A stretch of 64,000 nucleotides of DNA, taken from assembly GCA_947589545.1 (NCBI GenBank), contig CANQBA010000011.1, forward strand, positions 16,909 through 80,908. The letters run 5' to 3'. Origin of the DNA: an uncultured Oscillospiraceae bacterium. GTDB lineage: Bacteria > Bacillota > Clostridia > Oscillospirales > Oscillospiraceae. The notes beneath the pieces were generated by a model. It searched no databases, was not told the DNA's origin, and saw only the letters and a program-made list of their open reading frames with translations. Both the position numbers and the translations under genes were made by a program. Shown here piece after piece: positions 1-7,185 of the stretch; position 1 is the stretch's first letter; each line of letters starts with the position of its first letter.

Positions 1-635
1 TCAACGGGGGCTTGTTCACCTATCCGTGCCTCATGGCGGCGGATATCCTGCTCTATCAGCCGGACTTCGTGCCCGTGGGGGAGGATCAGCGGCAGCACGT
101 GGAGCTGTGCCGGAACATCGTACAGCGGTTCAACGGCATCTACGGGGACGTGTTCAAGATGCCGGAGCCCTACATCCAGAAGGTGGGGGCCCGCATCATG
201 TCCCTGAATACCCCGGAGAGCAAGATGTCCAAATCCCAGCCCGAGGGGTGCGTGTTCCTGCTGGAGAAGCCGGAGGACATCGCCCGGAAGTTCAAGCGGG
301 CGGTGACCGACAGCGACACGGAGAACTGCGTCCGCTACGACCAGGCCAACAAGTCGGGCGTTGCCAATCTGATCCAGATTTACGCCGCCGCCACCGGAAA
401 GACCTTTGAGGAAGTGGAGAGGGAGTTCGCCGGGTGCGGCTATGGGAAATTCAAGCCCGCGGTGGGGGAGGCTGTCATCGAGACGCTCCGGCCCATCCGG
501 GAGGAGACGGAGCGTCTTTTGAAGGACAGAGCGTATCTGGAATCGGTCTACCGCCAGGGCGCGGAGAAGGCGTCCTATGTGGCCGAAAAGACGCTTCGCA
601 AGGTGTATAAAAAGGTGGGCTTCCTTCAGCGGTGA
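1..635 (+). CDS. trpS: Tryptophan--tRNA ligase, C-terminal part (5' end outside window)
   Basis: Class I aminoacyl-tRNA synthetase that charges tRNA-Trp in the cytoplasm. The reading frame is already open at base 3, so the start and the HIGH signature lie upstream of the window. Visible are the conserved FTYPCLMAADILLYQ stretch of the catalytic domain, GEDQRQHVEL, the KMSKS ATP-binding loop (about bases 220-236) and the helical anticodon-binding region, ending in a TGA at 633-635. It is followed by an inverted repeat that probably terminates transcription. The family assignment is secure; only the missing 5' end limits it. Confidence 0.95.
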   Translation, partial: NGGLFTYPCLMAADILLYQPDFVPVGEDQRQHVELCRNIVQRFNGIYGDVFKMPEPYIQKVGARIMSLNTPESKMSKSQPEGCVFLLEKPEDIARKFKRAVTDSDTENCVRYDQANKSGVANLIQIYAAATGKTFEEVEREFAGCGYGKFKPAVGEAVIETLRPIREETERLLKDRAYLESVYRQGAEKASYVAEKTLRKVYKKVGFLQR

Positions 636-639
636 GACT

Positions 640-670
640 GTCGAAAAAGCTCTGACGGACTTTTTCCGAC
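640..670 (+). terminator. Inverted repeat after trpS, probable terminator
   Basis: GTCGAAAAAG (640-649) pairs with CTTTTTCCGAC (660-670) apart from one bulged base, with a 10-base loop. It starts five bases after the trpS stop. The T-run is inside the stem and no T-tail follows, so termination is likely but not certain. Confidence 0.5.
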
Positions 671-688
671 AAGGGGAACGTGCGGGAA

Positions 689-720
689 AAATTTCTGAAT
701 TTTGCGAAATTCAGAAATTT
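689..720. repeat. Perfect 14-bp inverted repeat in the trpS-wecA-like intergenic region
   Basis: AAATTTCTGAATTT (689-702), loop TGCG, then its exact reverse complement (707-720). It is AT-rich inside GC-rich DNA and lacks a T-tail, being followed by CCCCC. It lies in the roughly 240-base gap between trpS and the transferase gene; the rest of that gap shows no gene that I can support. Confidence 0.6.
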
Positions 721-876
721 CCCCCTGCCGTCGCCCTGCGCGCACGCAGAGCGCACGCTTGTGCGACAAAAGGGCTTTTTTCCGACGTACATGCCGCCGG
801 AAAAAACATCGGATTCGAGTTTTTGTGACAAGCTGTCCTTCAAAGGTAAGGGAAAGACACACAGAGGGATCGAGAT

Positions 877-2031
877 ATGAACATAGCTTTGGACGATTTG
901 CTGAAGATCGGGCTGGCGCTGGGGGTGGCGCTCCTGGTTTGCTTTGTCATGACGCCGCTGGTTCGCTCCTTCGCGGTGAAGGTGGGCGCGGTGGACGTGC
1001 CGAAGGACAACCGGCGTATGCACGATCACCCCATCCCCAGGCAGGGCGGCCTTGCCATCTTTCTGGGCTTTTTAGTGGCGGTGGTGCTGTTTGCCGACTT
1101 GGACAGACAGGTGCAGGGCATCCTGTTGGGCTCCGTCATCATCGTCACCATGGGCGCTATCGACGACATCGTACCCCTTCCCGCGCTGTTGAAATTTGTG
1201 GTGCAGATCGCCGCCGCCGGCGTGGCGGTGGCCTTCGGCGTGCGGTTTGAGTTCATTGCCAACCCCTTCTTCTGGTCGGATACGCTTTATATCAGCTTCG
1301 GCGCCTGGTCTATCCCTATTACCATTTTCTGGATCGTGGGCATCACCAACTCTATCAACCTCATCGACGGGCTGGACGGCCTGGCCTGCGGCGTGTCCGC
1401 CATCTCCTCCCTGACCTTCCTGGTCATCTCCATGGTGTGGGGGCAGGTGAACGTGACCGTCCTTCTGGCGGCCATTCTGGGTGCGTGCCTGGGCTTCATC
1501 CCCTACAACCTGAACCCCGCCAAGATCTTCATGGGCGACACCGGGGCCCTGCTTTTGGGGTATGTGCTGTCCACCATATCGGTGATCGGCCTCTTTAAAT
1601 TTTACACCATCATCTCCTTTACCGTCCCCCTGCTGGCCCTGGCCCTGCCCATCTTCGATACCTGCTTTGCCATCATCCGCCGGCTCCTGAAGGGCCAGAA
1701 CCCCATGAGCCCTGACCGGGGACACTTCCACCACAGGCTTATCGACATGGGCCTTTCCCAGAAGCAGTCCGTGGCGGTGCTCTACTCCATATCCGCCGTG
1801 CTGGGCCTATCCGCGGTGCTCATCACCACCACCGGGGCCATGAAGGTGCTGATCCTGGCCCTTGCCTTCTGCGTGGCCATCATCATCGGGATCGCTCTCC
1901 TGCGCAGCTACGATACCCATAAGGAAAAGCTCCAGGAGGAGCAGAAGGCGGAGGCCGAGCATACCGCGCCCCCCCGCCCGGAGATCCCGGAAGAGGCCGG
2001 CACACAGGATGGGGAATCGGAACAAAAATAA
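877..2031 (+). CDS. Undecaprenyl-phosphate sugar-1-phosphate transferase (MraY/WecA/TagO family)
   Basis: Polytopic membrane enzyme that transfers a sugar-1-phosphate, most likely GlcNAc-1-phosphate, from UDP-sugar onto undecaprenyl phosphate, the first step in wall teichoic acid or other surface polymers. Family motifs are in order: HDHPIPRQGG near residue 49, DDIVP near 95, the NxxNxxDGxDGLA signature near 158-170, MGDTGA near 218-223 and the HFHHRL loop near 284. About ten hydrophobic segments are seen, and the C-terminal 35 residues are charged and probably cytosolic. Length (384) fits WecA/TagO better than MraY. A UDP-GlcNAc 2-epimerase gene lies 5 kb downstream, which fits a surface-polymer role. 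The exact sugar is not readable from sequence. Confidence 0.88.
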   Translation: MNIALDDLLKIGLALGVALLVCFVMTPLVRSFAVKVGAVDVPKDNRRMHDHPIPRQGGLAIFLGFLVAVVLFADLDRQVQGILLGSVIIVTMGAIDDIVPLPALLKFVVQIAAAGVAVAFGVRFEFIANPFFWSDTLYISFGAWSIPITIFWIVGITNSINLIDGLDGLACGVSAISSLTFLVISMVWGQVNVTVLLAAILGACLGFIPYNLNPAKIFMGDTGALLLGYVLSTISVIGLFKFYTIISFTVPLLALALPIFDTCFAIIRRLLKGQNPMSPDRGHFHHRLIDMGLSQKQSVAVLYSISAVLGLSAVLITTTGAMKVLILALAFCVAIIIGIALLRSYDTHKEKLQEEQKAEAEHTAPPRPEIPEEAGTQDGESEQK

Positions 2032-2036
2032 AAAGG

Positions 2037-2062
2037 ACAGGGAGGCGGCGCCTCCCTGTTTG
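2037..2062. terminator. Bidirectional rho-independent terminator
   Basis: ACAGGGAGGC (2037-2046), 3-base loop, GCCTCCCTGT (2050-2059), with A-rich sequence on the left and TTT on the right. It sits between convergent genes and can serve both. Confidence 0.8.
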
Positions 2063-2067
2063 TGCGG

Positions 2068-2436
2068 TTATTCATCTTTATCCTTGTGAAAGAGGGAGAT
2101 CCCCACCACGATCAGGATGATGAGGAAATCCTCGTCCTTGCTCTCCGAGTAGAGGAAAAGCAGCATAGCCGCCAGAAAGAGGTCGCCGGGATCCAAGCCC
2201 TCCGGCAGTACCTGCTCCAGGGCCCCGGCGAGGCCGCCCTTTTTTGGAGGGGGCGCGTTTCCGGGCCGCTGTGATCCGCCGCGCTCCGGCGCGCCGCCGG
2301 GCGGCGGCGGGGGAGGGGCGGAGACGCCGGGGGCCGCGCTTTTCGGCGGCCGGGGCCCGTATCCCGGCCGGGGCCGCGCGTTCTGGCGGTAATACCAGTC
2401 CGGCTGGCCGCGTCTATAGTCCGAGATCCGGATCAC
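2068..2436 (-). CDS. Hypothetical proline-rich protein with C-terminal hydrophobic segment
   Basis: Not recognised. The GTG at 2436 is preferred over the longer frame to 2457 because it follows a G-rich Shine-Dalgarno-like run and overlaps the end of the upstream gene only moderately, as in a coupled operon. The protein begins with RISDYRRGQPDWYYRQ, continues as a proline/glycine-rich low-complexity linker (about residues 20-70), then a hydrophobic C-terminal third ending in a lysine/aspartate-rich tail. It is the last of three small minus-strand genes. A membrane-anchored or coat-associated role is possible because sporulation genes are nearby, but that is only inference. Confidence 0.55.
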   Translation of the reverse strand: MIRISDYRRGQPDWYYRQNARPRPGYGPRPPKSAAPGVSAPPPPPPGGAPERGGSQRPGNAPPPKKGGLAGALEQVLPEGLDPGDLFLAAMLLFLYSESKDEDFLIILIVVGISLFHKDKDE

Positions 2437-2794
2437 CCCCCAGCTCACCCATGACAAGACGGGCCGCCCGGGCGATTTTGGCGATCTTCAGGGCACGATC
2501 CAGCGCCTCCCGCCGTTCGGGCCGCACATAGGGCTTCATGGACGCGATCAGCGCCGCCTTGCCGTCCCCGGAGGCGTTGAGGCCGCCCAGGATCCTGCCC
2601 AAGGCGGTCAGAAGCTTGGGGCTTATGTCCCCAAGACCGGGGATGGACGAGGCCGCCTCCGGTTCCGGCTTCCGCTCCGGCTCCGGCGCGGCCTCGGGGC
2701 CCCCGCCCGACAGCTCCCGGGCCAGGCCCATGATCTTCTCCATGTCCTTGGGGGAGGAGAGGATGGAGCCCAGCATCTCCTCAAAATCGCCCAT
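2414..2794 (-). CDS. Hypothetical protein, small helical
   Basis: 126 residues, not recognised. The N-terminal helix (MGDFEEMLGSILSSPKDM) resembles regions in other unknown clostridial proteins; a proline/glutamate-rich linker (about residues 33-50) leads to a helical C-terminal half rich in alanine, leucine and arginine. The start follows GGGGTGAG at good spacing. It lies 12 bases after the 88-residue gene upstream and overlaps the next gene, so the three look like one operon. Confidence 0.6.
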   Translation of the reverse strand: MGDFEEMLGSILSSPKDMEKIMGLARELSGGGPEAAPEPERKPEPEAASSIPGLGDISPKLLTALGRILGGLNASGDGKAALIASMKPYVRPERREALDRALKIAKIARAARLVMGELGGDPDLGL

Positions 2795-2806
2795 GGGCTC
2801 ACCCCC

Positions 2807-3073
2807 TTACTTCTTCTCCATCAGCGCCTTGAGATTTTTAACAAGTCTGGCGCCGGACTCCGTTTTCATGACCTGCTCCAGGGAGGCGCGCAGGGCTCCT
2901 GTGTCGCCCCGCCGTACCGCGTCCTCAAAGCCGCCGGCCTCCAGCATGGTTCTGACCCGCTCCCCGTCGGTGGAGGAGGCGATGCGCTCGATGTCCGCCT
3001 TTTTGCCGGAGAGCTTTTTTCCCTCGGAGCCGGAGAGAAAATCACGGGACAGGCGGTCAAATTCATTCTCCAT
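2807..3073 (-). CDS. Hypothetical protein, 88 residues, helical
   Basis: Soluble, highly charged, probably all-helical protein; not recognised. ATG at 3073 has a GAGGTG ribosome site upstream. First gene of the three-gene minus-strand cluster, divergent from the phosphodiesterase gene that starts 64 bases away. Its residues MLEAGGFEDAVRRGDTGALR resemble a short regulator-like repeat, but no family can be named. Confidence 0.6.
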   Translation of the reverse strand: MENEFDRLSRDFLSGSEGKKLSGKKADIERIASSTDGERVRTMLEAGGFEDAVRRGDTGALRASLEQVMKTESGARLVKNLKALMEKK

Positions 3074-3136
3074 GTCAATACACCTCGATTTTCGCTTTCA
3101 AACCAGTATATTCACCGGGAAGGGGAATTGCCACCT

Positions 3137-3598
3137 ATGAAGATCCTTGTTTTTGCCGACTCCCACCGCTTCGTCCAGCCCATGGTGGACGCCGTGGCGG
3201 CGGAGTCGCCCCACCAGATCATCCATCTGGGCGACGTGGAACCGGACGCCGACGAGCTGCGGCGGCTCTTTCCGTGCATCCCCGTGGCTTCCGTCCCCGG
3301 CAACTGCGATTTCGGCTCCACAAACGAGGTCACTCTCCAATTCACCCTGGCGGGGAAGCGGTTTTTCATCACCCACGGCCACCGGTACGGGGTGAAGACG
3401 GGGCTGGCCGGCCTTGTCAACACCGGCCTCACCGCCCGCGCCGACGTCATCCTTTTCGGGCACACCCATGAGGCCTTTTCCACCTGGCTGGACGGCACCC
3501 TGATCGCCAACCCCGGCGCCGTGGGCTACGGGGCGCGGGCCTACGGGGTCATTACCGTTGAAAACGGGGAAATGACCTACGAGGCAAAAAGAGCGTAA
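3137..3598 (+). CDS. Metallophosphoesterase, YfcE/MJ0936 family phosphodiesterase
   Basis: Small cytosolic phosphodiesterase (153 residues) of the calcineurin-like fold, with dinuclear metal ligands in order: FADSH near residue 8, HLGDVE, VPGNCD, ITHGH and FGHTHE. This is the full set for the YfcE/MJ0936 group, and the length is typical. The ATG at 3137 is chosen over an in-frame TTG at 3128 because it lies a usual distance after AAGGGG. The physiological substrate is unknown for most of this family. It stands alone, divergent from the preceding small genes. Confidence 0.88.
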   Translation: MKILVFADSHRFVQPMVDAVAAESPHQIIHLGDVEPDADELRRLFPCIPVASVPGNCDFGSTNEVTLQFTLAGKRFFITHGHRYGVKTGLAGLVNTGLTARADVILFGHTHEAFSTWLDGTLIANPGAVGYGARAYGVITVENGEMTYEAKRA

Positions 3599-3599
3599 A

Positions 3600-3977
3600 A
3601 AAGCAGCGGGAAATATAACAACGGGCCGCCGGCGTCGTCGCGGAACCGGCGATGGCTCGGGCTGCAAGTGTTTGCCCTCGCTTGCACGGTTCGCTCCTCC
3701 TTTCCCCATCGGGCAACGGCCCGATGGGGGCCCCAATGCGGCCCGTACGGCGTCTAAGGGGGATTTTCGGGAATTCGACACACGGGCCGGCCGGGTATCC
3801 GGCCCGTACGGAAGCGTATAAATCGGATATTGCGGAAATCGGTGGTGCCATGGTTCCAGAGGGGGGAAATACGAAATCCTCCTCTGGTTGCTTTCTCCTC
3901 TTTTGACGGGACAAAAGAGGAGAAAGCAAATTCCCGTCCGCCGTTAAGGCGGACACCTTATAATCCCCCCGGCGGGG
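3600..3977. other. Intergenic region with three inverted repeats, no gene seen
   Basis: About 380 bases with no convincing reading frame. It holds three perfect inverted repeats: 3704-3714/3719-3729 (11 bp, CCCCATCGGGC), 3783-3790/3799-3806 (8 bp, CGGGCCGG) and 3888-3904/3913-3929 (17 bp, TTGCTTTCTCCTCTTTT). The last lies closest to the 3' end of sigE and could terminate it on the minus strand, although it has no T-tail. Confidence 0.6.
3888..3929. repeat. 17-bp perfect inverted repeat downstream of sigE
   Basis: TTGCTTTCTCCTCTTTT (3888-3904), 8-base loop GACGGGAC, exact complement (3913-3929). The pyrimidine/purine asymmetry of the arms is unusual for a simple terminator and suggests a dispersed intergenic repeat; only one copy is in this window. 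Confidence 0.7.
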
Positions 3978-4703
3978 TCACCCGGCGTCACTGAGCTTTC
4001 GGGACATGTCTCTTCTCAGGCGCAGGATGATGCGTTTTTCCAGGCGGCTGATGTAGGATTGGGAGATGCCCAGCCTGTCGGCTACCTCCTTCTGGGTGAG
4101 CTCCCGGCCTCCGGCCAGGCCGTAGCGCAGGGTGATCAGCGTCTTCTCCCGTTCGGAGAGCCGGGACAGCGCTTCCCGGAGAAGCTGTCTGTCTACGTCG
4201 TCCTCCAGGGGCCGCATCACCATATCGTTGTCCGTGCCCAGGATATCGGAGAGCAGCAGCTCGTTCCCGTCCCAGTCGGTGTTCAGCGGCTCGGAGAGGG
4301 ACACCTCCGCCCGGAGCGGCGTCACCTTCCGCAGATACATGAGGATCTCGTTTTCGATGCACCGGGAGGCGTAGGTGGCCAGACGAATGTTTTTGCCGCC
4401 GTCAAAGGTGCTGATGGCCTTGATGAGGCCGATGGCGCCGATGGAGATCAGATCCTCCAGGTTGACGCCGGTGTTTTCAAACCTCCGCGCGATGTACACC
4501 ACCAGCCGCAGATTGTGCTCGATGAGCTTGTCGCGGGCCTGGGCGGAGCCGGCCAACAGCGCCGTCAACGCCTCCTGCTCCTCCTCCTTGGGCAGGGGCG
4601 GCGGCAGATAGTCCGGGCCGCCTATGTAGTGGATCTCCTCCGGGAAGAGCGCGGAGCGCATCTTCGCCAGAAGAAGTGTTATCTTCAAAAGAAGCTCGTT
4701 CAT
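3978..4703 (-). CDS. sigE: RNA polymerase sporulation sigma factor SigE
   Basis: Mother-cell sigma factor that acts after asymmetric septation. The first roughly 25 residues ([19 protein letters not shown]) form the membrane-associated pro-sequence, followed by the [13 protein letters not shown] block that marks the processing region of pro-sigma-E. Region 2 ([16 protein letters not shown], then [13 protein letters not shown]) and the region 4 helix-turn-helix ([19 protein letters not shown]) are intact. Length 241 matches the family. It follows spoIIGA, the gene for its processing protease, by 15 bases, the usual spoIIG operon. The pro-sequence is shorter than I remember for Bacillus. Confidence 0.96.
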   Translation of the reverse strand: MNELLLKITLLLAKMRSALFPEEIHYIGGPDYLPPPLPKEEEQEALTALLAGSAQARDKLIEHNLRLVVYIARRFENTGVNLEDLISIGAIGLIKAISTFDGGKNIRLATYASRCIENEILMYLRKVTPLRAEVSLSEPLNTDWDGNELLLSDILGTDNDMVMRPLEDDVDRQLLREALSRLSEREKTLITLRYGLAGGRELTQKEVADRLGISQSYISRLEKRIILRLRRDMSRKLSDAG

Positions 4704-4718
4704 ACAAATCTCCTTTCC

Positions 4719-5555
4719 TTATACGCCCACAATGGCGGTATAGCCCTGGCACCGGCCCGCGCCGGCGGCGTCGATGGCCACGGCGCAGACAAGCTCCCGC
4801 CCGCCAAGCCGCGCCCCGTCGGGACGGAAGGCGGCCAGGATACCGCCGGGATTTCCAACGGCGGCGTAGGGGACGGGGAAGAAGCCGAAAAATCCCGCCC
4901 GGGACAGGGCCAGGAGCGCCCGGGAGGCGTCCGGCTCCCGCCGCAGGATCGCCGCCGCCTCCCGGGGCAGCAGCGGCTCCACCGCCTCCAGGGAGCACAC
5001 CGTCACGGGCAGGCCGCCGGAGGGGGTGCGCAGGGAGTTGCCCGTATCCAAAAGCGCCGTCACTGTCACCGTCCGTCCGCCCCAGGTGAGGGCGAGAGGG
5101 GCCGTGCCGCCCCGGAGCTTCCGCCGGGCCAGGGAGGCGAAGGCGGCGGTAAAGAGGGCGTAGAAGGCGGCGAAGGCCGCCAGCAGGCTGACGGGGCTGA
5201 CGGCCCCCACATAGGCGTTCCCTACGCCCTCCCCCCGGATCATGGCCCCGGCCATAACGGCCCCGGCGAAGGCGGCGGACAGGGCGAAGAAGAGCAGCGC
5301 CGTCCGGGCCAGATGGGCGGACACGCCGAAGACCACCGCCGCCATCAGCCCGCCCATCAGGAGCTTCACGGCCAGGGAGGAGAGGAACCGGCCGCCCACC
5401 GCCGCGGCGACGGCGTAAAGCCCTCCGGCGGCGGCCGCCGCCCAGATTCGCCGGCGCTTGACGGCGCATCCCGCCAGCCGCGCCGTGACCAGGAGCAGCA
5501 GATAGTCCAGCAGGAGATTGAGAAGAAAAACCTCGTCGGCATAGATGACCTTCAC
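4719..5555 (-). CDS. spoIIGA: Sporulation sigma-E factor processing peptidase SpoIIGA
   Basis: Membrane aspartic protease that cleaves pro-sigma-E in the mother cell. The N-terminal half has about five hydrophobic segments beginning KVIYADEVFLLNLLLDYLLL; the cytosolic C-terminal half carries ALLDTGNSLRTPSGG, with the DTGN catalytic aspartate motif. The GTG at 5555 is chosen because GGGAGG sits about seven bases before it and the family normally starts with KVIYxD; the longer frame to 5585 lacks a ribosome site. Co-transcribed with sigE. Upstream is a promoter with a Spo0A box (see 5584-5617). Confidence 0.93.
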   Translation of the reverse strand: MKVIYADEVFLLNLLLDYLLLLVTARLAGCAVKRRRIWAAAAAGGLYAVAAAVGGRFLSSLAVKLLMGGLMAAVVFGVSAHLARTALLFFALSAAFAGAVMAGAMIRGEGVGNAYVGAVSPVSLLAAFAAFYALFTAAFASLARRKLRGGTAPLALTWGGRTVTVTALLDTGNSLRTPSGGLPVTVCSLEAVEPLLPREAAAILRREPDASRALLALSRAGFFGFFPVPYAAVGNPGGILAAFRPDGARLGGRELVCAVAIDAAGAGRCQGYTAIVGV

Positions 5556-5583
5556 GCGCCCGCCTCCCGTGTGGAATGAGTTC

Positions 5584-5617
5584 ATTATAGTTTGCGTACA
5601 ATAAAAAGGCTGTCGAA
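5584..5617 (-). promoter_or_regulatory. Spo0A-box promoter of spoIIGA-sigE
   Basis: On the minus strand TTCGACA (5617-5611), an exact 0A box, is followed after 21 bases by TATAAT (5589-5584), then the spoIIGA start. The 0A box sits where a -35 would, with a spacer longer than 17, which is the arrangement known for the Bacillus subtilis spoIIG promoter. This is strong positional support for direct Spo0A control. Confidence 0.75.
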
Positions 5618-5700
5618 GGGGCGGCGGCGGGGAAATTTCTCTCCGCGGTGAAAATTGTAAAAAAATTTAAATTCTGACCCTATCTTTTGCGCTCCGGGTG

Positions 5701-5709
5701 TGCTATAAT
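5701..5709 (+). promoter_or_regulatory. Extended -10 promoter for nfeD-SPFH operon
   Basis: TGCTATAAT, an extended -10 element, lies 31 bases before the nfeD ATG. No good -35 was found at 17 bases, which extended -10 promoters can tolerate. Confidence 0.55.
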
Positions 5710-5739
5710 ACGATTATCAATAGGAAGGGGGAAACCGGA

Positions 5740-6180
5740 ATGTTGTTCTGGATCATCGTCATGCTGGTTTTTCTGGGCGTTGAGGCGGCGACGGTGGGGC
5801 TTGTGTCCATCTGGTTTGCCTTTGGCGCCTGCGCGGCGCTGATCGCCACGGCGCTGAAGGCCAATTTAGTCCTCCAGATCGTGATTTTCCTGGCTGTGTC
5901 TGGCCTCAGTCTGCTGGCGCTGAAGCCCTTGGCGAAAAGGACGCTGCAGGTGCGCAAAAAGCCCACCAATGCCGACCGGGTGCTGGGCGTCATCTGCTCA
6001 GTCACCCAGGACATCGACAACATCGCCGGCACCGGCGCGGTGACCGCCGAGGGGAAGACGTGGACGGCCCGGAGCCTTACCGGCGTCAATATCCCGGCGG
6101 GGGCGTATGTGCGCGTGGATTCCATCCAGGGCGTGAAGCTCATCGTGGAGCCGGTTGTGCAGACAGCGGACGTGGAATGA
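5740..6180 (+). CDS. NfeD family membrane protein
   Basis: Small membrane protein (146 residues) with three hydrophobic segments (about residues 2-70) and a C-terminal OB-fold domain (GTGAVTAEGKTWTARS, VRVDSIQGVKLIVEP) typical of NfeD1b. NfeD proteins partner with SPFH/stomatin proteins, and here the SPFH gene follows after 46 bases. Start at 5740 rather than 5698, because it follows GGAAGGGG and begins the first membrane segment. Role in the pair is probably membrane-microdomain organisation; no protease domain is present, so it is the short form. Confidence 0.85.
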   Translation: MLFWIIVMLVFLGVEAATVGLVSIWFAFGACAALIATALKANLVLQIVIFLAVSGLSLLALKPLAKRTLQVRKKPTNADRVLGVICSVTQDIDNIAGTGAVTAEGKTWTARSLTGVNIPAGAYVRVDSIQGVKLIVEPVVQTADVE

Positions 6181-6226
6181 TGTACTCAAGCCGCCGGGGG
6201 CGGAAAAAATATAAGGAGGTAAACCT

Positions 6227-7120
6227 ATGGGCCCATTGGAATATGTTTTGATTCTGATCGTCCTGATTGTCATCGTCGTCATCGCCAGGAGCATCCGGGT
6301 GGTACAGCAGGCCAAGGCGTACGTCATCGAGCGCCTGGGCGCGTACTCCACCACCTGGAGCGTCGGCCTGCACTTCAAGATCCCCTTCATCGAGAGGGTC
6401 GCCAAGATCGTCTCCCTGAAGGAGCAGGTGGCGGATTTCCCGCCCCAGCCCGTGATCACCAAGGACAACGTCACCATGCAGATCGACACCGTTGTCTACT
6501 TTGAGATCACCGACCCCAAGCTTTACACCTACGGCATAGAAAACCCCATGACCGCCATCGAGAATCTGTCCGCCACCACCCTGCGTAACATCATCGGCGA
6601 TTTGGAGCTGGATCAGTGCCTTACCAGCCGCGACATCATCAACTCCAAGATGCGCGTCATCCTGGACGAGGCCACCGACCCCTGGGGCATCAAGGTCAAC
6701 CGCGTGGAGCTGAAGAACATCCTGCCGCCCAAGGAGATCCAGTCCGCCATGGAGAAGCAGATGAAGGCCGAGCGCGAGCGCCGCGAGGCGATCCTGAAGG
6801 CCGAGGGCGAGAAGCGGGCCGCCATTCTCTCCGCCGAGGGCGAGAAGGAGTCCGCCATCCTCCGGGCCGACGCCAAGAAGCAGGCCGCGATCCTGGAGGC
6901 CGAGGGCCACGCCGAGGCCATCCTGAAGGTCCAGCAGGCCACTGCCGAGGGCTTGAAGCTCTTGAACGAGGCCGCCCCCACCGATCAGGTGGTGAAGATC
7001 CGCGCCTTGGAGGCGTTTGCCGCCGCCGCCAACGGACAGGCCACCAAGATCATCATCCCCTCCGAGATCCAGGGCCTTGCCGGTCTGGCAGAAGGCATCG
7101 TGGAGAGCGTCAAAAAGTAA
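6227..7120 (+). CDS. SPFH domain / stomatin-like protein (QmcA type)
   Basis: 297 residues. One N-terminal membrane anchor (about residues 3-20) precedes an SPFH/band 7 domain starting RVVQQAKAYVIERLGAYS and a long alanine/glutamate coiled-coil (about 175-235, KAEGEKRAAILSAEGEKES) used for oligomerisation. Ends with a short hydrophobic/charged tail. AAGGAGG lies at ideal spacing before the ATG. Forms an operon with the NfeD gene, the common stomatin-NfeD pairing. Followed by a strong bidirectional terminator. Confidence 0.92.
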   Translation: MGPLEYVLILIVLIVIVVIARSIRVVQQAKAYVIERLGAYSTTWSVGLHFKIPFIERVAKIVSLKEQVADFPPQPVITKDNVTMQIDTVVYFEITDPKLYTYGIENPMTAIENLSATTLRNIIGDLELDQCLTSRDIINSKMRVILDEATDPWGIKVNRVELKNILPPKEIQSAMEKQMKAERERREAILKAEGEKRAAILSAEGEKESAILRADAKKQAAILEAEGHAEAILKVQQATAEGLKLLNEAAPTDQVVKIRALEAFAAAANGQATKIIIPSEIQGLAGLAEGIVESVKK

Positions 7121-7135
7121 ATTCCTTAAAAAATG

Positions 7136-7165
7136 AAGCCCCCGTCCGGTTGGACGGGGGCTTTC
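7136..7165. terminator. Bidirectional rho-independent terminator
   Basis: AAGCCCCCGTCC, loop GGTT, GGACGGGGGCTT, with TTT on the right and an A-run on the left. It separates the convergent SPFH and epimerase genes. Confidence 0.9.
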
Positions 7166-7185
7166 GCATCATGTTACATGGGAAA

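Noticed and set aside
640..649. TGTCGAA as a second Spo0A box
   Set aside because: It is one arm of the terminator stem and no -10 follows.
4059..5579. 506-residue plus-strand open frame
   Set aside because: Antisense shadow of sigE and spoIIGA, low-complexity, GC-rich.
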